Origin: an uncultured Alphaproteobacteria bacterium
Lineage (GTDB): Bacteria > Pseudomonadota > Alphaproteobacteria > RF32 > CAG-239
Assembly (NCBI GenBank): GCA_944393715.1
Contig: CALYBB010000042.1
Location: forward strand, 1-44,213
Direction of reading: 5' to 3'
DNA: 44,213 bases
Of this stretch, positions 42,482 to 44,213 are shown in pieces. The first letter of the stretch is position 1, and every line of letters begins with the position of its first letter. A program made the position numbers and the translations under genes. The notes beneath the pieces were generated by a model. The model made no database searches. It was not told the DNA's origin and saw only the letters and a program-made list of their open reading frames with translations.

Positions 42482-42509
42482 TTGAAAAAAGTTAAAATGT
42501 TTTTAACAT
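42482..42509 (+). promoter_or_regulatory. Possible promoter and operator of the nitroreductase-like gene
   Basis: TTGAAA at 42482-42487, a 16-base spacer and TAACAT at 42504-42509. A perfect 7-base inverted repeat, GTTAAAA-TGT-TTTTAAC, fills the spacer and touches the -10 (42491-42507), a suitable place for a repressor. Boxes are only fair. Confidence 0.4.
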
Positions 42510-42542
42510 ATTTTACAAAAACAGATTGAAAAAGGAGGAAAA

Positions 42543-43145
42543 ATGTTGAAAAGGTTTATAGGAGTTGTTTTGGTTGCTGCGGCAATGCCGGTATGGGCTG
42601 CGGAAGAGGTTATTAATTTGCCGGCGCCGGAGATACAAGGCGGTATGCCGCTGATGGAAACGATAGCCACACGCAGAACAACCAGAGAGTTTAGCGCAAA
42701 GCCGATAGAGCTACAAGATTTGAGCAATATTTTATACGCGGCTTGGGGTGTTTCTCATGACGGCAAGCGGACTATACCGACAGCGCGGAATTTGCAAAAA
42801 ATGAATGTTTATGCGGTTGTAAACGATGGAATTTGGCGTTATGACGGTGCGGCAAACAATTTACATAGGGTTGGTGAGGCGAAAGATATTATGTCGGCAT
42901 TGGCTAAGCAGGATTTTGTGCAAGAAGCGCCGCTGACGCTGATATTTACCGGTGTGCCAGATGAGAGGCACTATATGGCGATGCATGCCGGATCGGCTTA
43001 TCAGAATGTCGGGTTGTATTGCGCCTCGCGCGGGCTAAACAATGTGGTGCGAGGGTTGGTGGATTATGAGGGGATTGCCAGAATTTTGGGTCTGAAAGGG
43101 GAAGAGGTTATCATAACCCAGACTATTGGTTGGCCTTATATGTAA
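42543..43145 (+). CDS. Exported SagB-like nitroreductase-family protein
   Basis: 200 residues. A signal peptide with cleavage after AMPVWA (near residue 19) is followed by METIATRRTTREFSAKPIEL and LSNILYAAWGVSHDGKRTIPTARNLQ, typical of the FMN-binding nitroreductase fold in the SagB-type branch, with AGSAYQNVGLYCASRGL later. Members bind FMN and oxidise or reduce small substrates or peptides; an exported form would need its flavin in the periplasm. AGGAGG precedes the ATG. No peptide-modification partner is nearby, so the substrate is unknown. A strong terminator follows. Confidence 0.83.
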   Translation: MLKRFIGVVLVAAAMPVWAAEEVINLPAPEIQGGMPLMETIATRRTTREFSAKPIELQDLSNILYAAWGVSHDGKRTIPTARNLQKMNVYAVVNDGIWRYDGAANNLHRVGEAKDIMSALAKQDFVQEAPLTLIFTGVPDERHYMAMHAGSAYQNVGLYCASRGLNNVVRGLVDYEGIARILGLKGEEVIITQTIGWPYM

Positions 43146-43163
43146 ATTAAGCAAAAAATAAAA

Positions 43164-43196
43164 AAAACACCACTTTTGAAAAGTGGTGTTTTTTTG
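43164..43196. terminator. Rho-independent terminator, usable in both directions
   Basis: CACCACTT at 43068+100 offset, i.e. 43168-43175, pairs with AAGTGGTG at 43181-43188, with A residues before and seven T residues after, so both strands have stem plus T run. It separates the convergent nitroreductase-like and histidine phosphatase genes. Confidence 0.92.
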
Positions 43197-43206
43197 TGAA
43201 GCCGTG

Positions 43207-43774
43207 TTATTCTGCTTGGAAGATTTTGCCGGTTGAGACGGCGTAACGAAGGTGCAAGACACAACAGTTGTCGTTCTTGATGCAAACCAATGCGCTGATA
43301 ATGCCGGCGTGGGTGCTGACACCGACCGAAGTTTCCGGTGCGGCGGCGATTTTTGGCAGCCCAAGGAGAGCACGTTTAAAAATTTGTTGCTTGCTCTCGC
43401 TTTCTTTGCCCGGAAATTTGCATGTCCACGTTTGTTTGGTCGGATTCAAGAAATCAGCTACCAATTTCGGGTCAAGGTCATTCAGATTTTTTCCTTCGGC
43501 AATGCCGAAATTGCCTTCACGCAGCTCGGGTAAGATGCGGAGCGGCGTATTCGGATAATGACTTCGGACGATGAGGGCTGTTTGGAAAGCTCTTTTGAGC
43601 GGTGAGGTGTAAATAGCCTCAAGTTTAATGTGCTCTGAGGAGACGATGTCCCAGATCATCTGCCTGAGTAATGCCGATGTCATTTAGCGGCAGATCGGTC
43701 ATACAGCCTTGACAAATATGTTTAAGGTTAAAATCTGTTTGGCCGTGGCGAAAAATAAAAATGTCTTTGGTCAT
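43207..43774 (-). pseudogene. Histidine phosphatase gene split by a frameshift
   Basis: Read leftward from the ATG at 43774, the first frame gives a typical N-terminus, FIFRHGQTDFNLK with the catalytic His and then TDLPLNDIGITQADDLG, and stops at 43625-43627. The rest of the protein continues in another frame from about 43630 to 43207: AIYTSPLKRAFQTALIV, LREGNFGIAEGKN and the second catalytic His in STHAG. A one-base change of frame (reading skips one base) near 43625-43650 would join them into about 188 residues. Both catalytic halves are intact, so the break is recent, a sequence error, or less likely programmed. The family covers phosphoglycerate mutase-like and cobalamin or sugar phosphatases; substrate unknown. 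Confidence 0.82.
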
Positions 43775-44074
43775 AATTATGTTATTTAGTTAATAATAAT
43801 TGTTCACGGCTGTTTATAACATCATATATCTTGAGATGCAAGCCTCAAAAAAAGTTTTCTTTTTTCAAAATCCTCAAAATCGGACTAAATGAGCGATTGT
43901 TTAAAAATAAAAAAATCCGCCACTCGGGCGGAAATATCAATAAATGGTGCGCGATATTGTGCGATTATCGGACTAAATATCGCGAAGAGTTTGGGAAATT
44001 GAGCCGAAAAATTGAAGATTTTACTCAATTTTAAGATATTGACATTTACCATTCCACTAATAGGAGTGAAAAAT
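43775..44074. other. Structured intergenic region between divergent genes
   Basis: These 300 bases carry no convincing gene. They hold a 12-base direct repeat ATCGGACTAAAT at 43879-43890 and 43967-43978, an inverted repeat CGCGATAT (43950-43957) and ATATCGCG (43977-43984) around a 19-base loop that contains most of the second copy, and a GC-rich hairpin with a T run on the minus strand. A 67-codon frame at 43831-44034 starts with TTG, has no ribosome site and is not supported. Confidence 0.5.
43905..43932 (-). terminator. Minus-strand terminator with no matching gene
   Basis: TCCGCC at 43916-43921 pairs with GGCGGA at 43927-43932 around a 5-base loop; on the minus strand it is followed by a run of T broken by one A. 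The nearest minus-strand gene begins to the left at 43774 and the gene to the right is on the plus strand, so it would end a short unannotated minus transcript or act as a leader terminator. Confidence 0.6.
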
Positions 44075-44213
44075 ATGCAATATTTAACTCAAGAAAATGC
44101 TGATGACCTGAATTTTATTAAACAAATTTTACATAAAAGCGTTTTTTTGAATATTCAAAACATCGTCAGCTTGCAAAGCGGTTCACGCTCAGTAGCTTAT
44201 TATGTCGATGATT
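44075..44213 (+). CDS. Start of an unrecognised gene, cut by window edge
   Basis: 46 residues from the ATG at 44075, beginning MQYLTQENADDLNFIKQ, open to the window end. AGGAGTG stands 7 bases upstream, a strong ribosome site. The visible part is mixed helix and strand and not recognised; no signal peptide. TTGACA at 44039-44044 looks like a -35 box but has no -10 at proper spacing. Confidence 0.65.
   Translation, partial: MQYLTQENADDLNFIKQILHKSVFLNIQNIVSLQSGSRSVAYYVDD

Noticed and set aside
43905..44000. tRNA-like 3' end on the minus strand (GCGCACCA followed by a terminator)
   Set aside because: No T-arm with a 7-base loop, no acceptor stem partner and no anticodon arm could be drawn.
43831..44034. 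67-codon plus-strand frame in the last intergenic region
   Set aside because: It starts with TTG, has no ribosome site, spans a terminator-like hairpin and resembles nothing known.

Overview
The window looks like a chromosomal segment of an alphaproteobacterium with moderate to low GC and compact gene spacing. The lineage call rests on gene content and order: an ATP12-type F1 assembly chaperone, a mitofilin (MIC60)-like inner-membrane protein beside tsaD, the run miaB-phoH-ybeY-corC-lnt followed by a PraR-like XRE regulator, yggT-DUF167-folD, and a DUF3108 protein beside a U32 protein. A DUF2769 Cys-rich protein, a family known mainly from anaerobes, and the AT-leaning sequence fit an uncultured, perhaps host-associated and oxygen-poor lineage; that last part is inference. 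I see no rRNA, tRNA, CRISPR array, insertion sequence or prophage.

Layout. 1-5175: the end of a SPOR-domain protein, a pentapeptide-repeat protein and a VirD4/TraG-like coupling ATPase, the most accessory-looking block. 5252-10385: rarA, an RluA-family pseudouridine synthase, an AsmA-family protein, a short ATP12 chaperone and acylphosphatase, nearly all overlapping. 10382-14840: nth and tsaD on the minus strand, the mitofilin-like gene diverging from tsaD, a SEC59/DGK1-type lipid kinase, a small acidic protein and the XRE regulator. 14891-20142: the lnt-corC-ybeY-phoH-miaB operon, read leftward from a good promoter near 20200. 20301-24583: a TerB-like protein, an unknown coiled-coil protein, yggT, DUF167, folD, a stand-alone receiver domain and a DedA/YqaA membrane protein. 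24588-28953 (minus): mnmA, a sugar-porter MFS transporter, trmB and metK. 29146-32125: a DUF2769 protein with a helical partner, then U32 and DUF3108 genes. 32197-39607: ddl, miaA, then the rod-shape operon mreB-mreC-mreD-mrdA-rodA. 39701-42208: two tandem paralogues with degenerate EAL domains. 42205-44213: a small basic protein, an exported SagB-like nitroreductase, a frameshifted histidine phosphatase, a structured 300-base intergenic region and the start of an unknown gene.

The main themes are tRNA modification (mnmA, miaA, miaB, trmB, tsaD, the pseudouridine synthase, perhaps U32), cell-envelope assembly (lnt, ddl, the mre/mrd operon, AsmA, the lipid kinase) and one-carbon/SAM metabolism (folD, metK). 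The points most worth a second look are the coupling ATPase with an Asp-Asp Walker B, the ATP12 protein without its N-terminal domain, MnmA without its second catalytic Cys, FolD with a Cys-rich tail, the inactive-looking EAL pair beside the rod operon, the histidine phosphatase split by a frameshift, and a minus-strand terminator in a gap with no matching gene.
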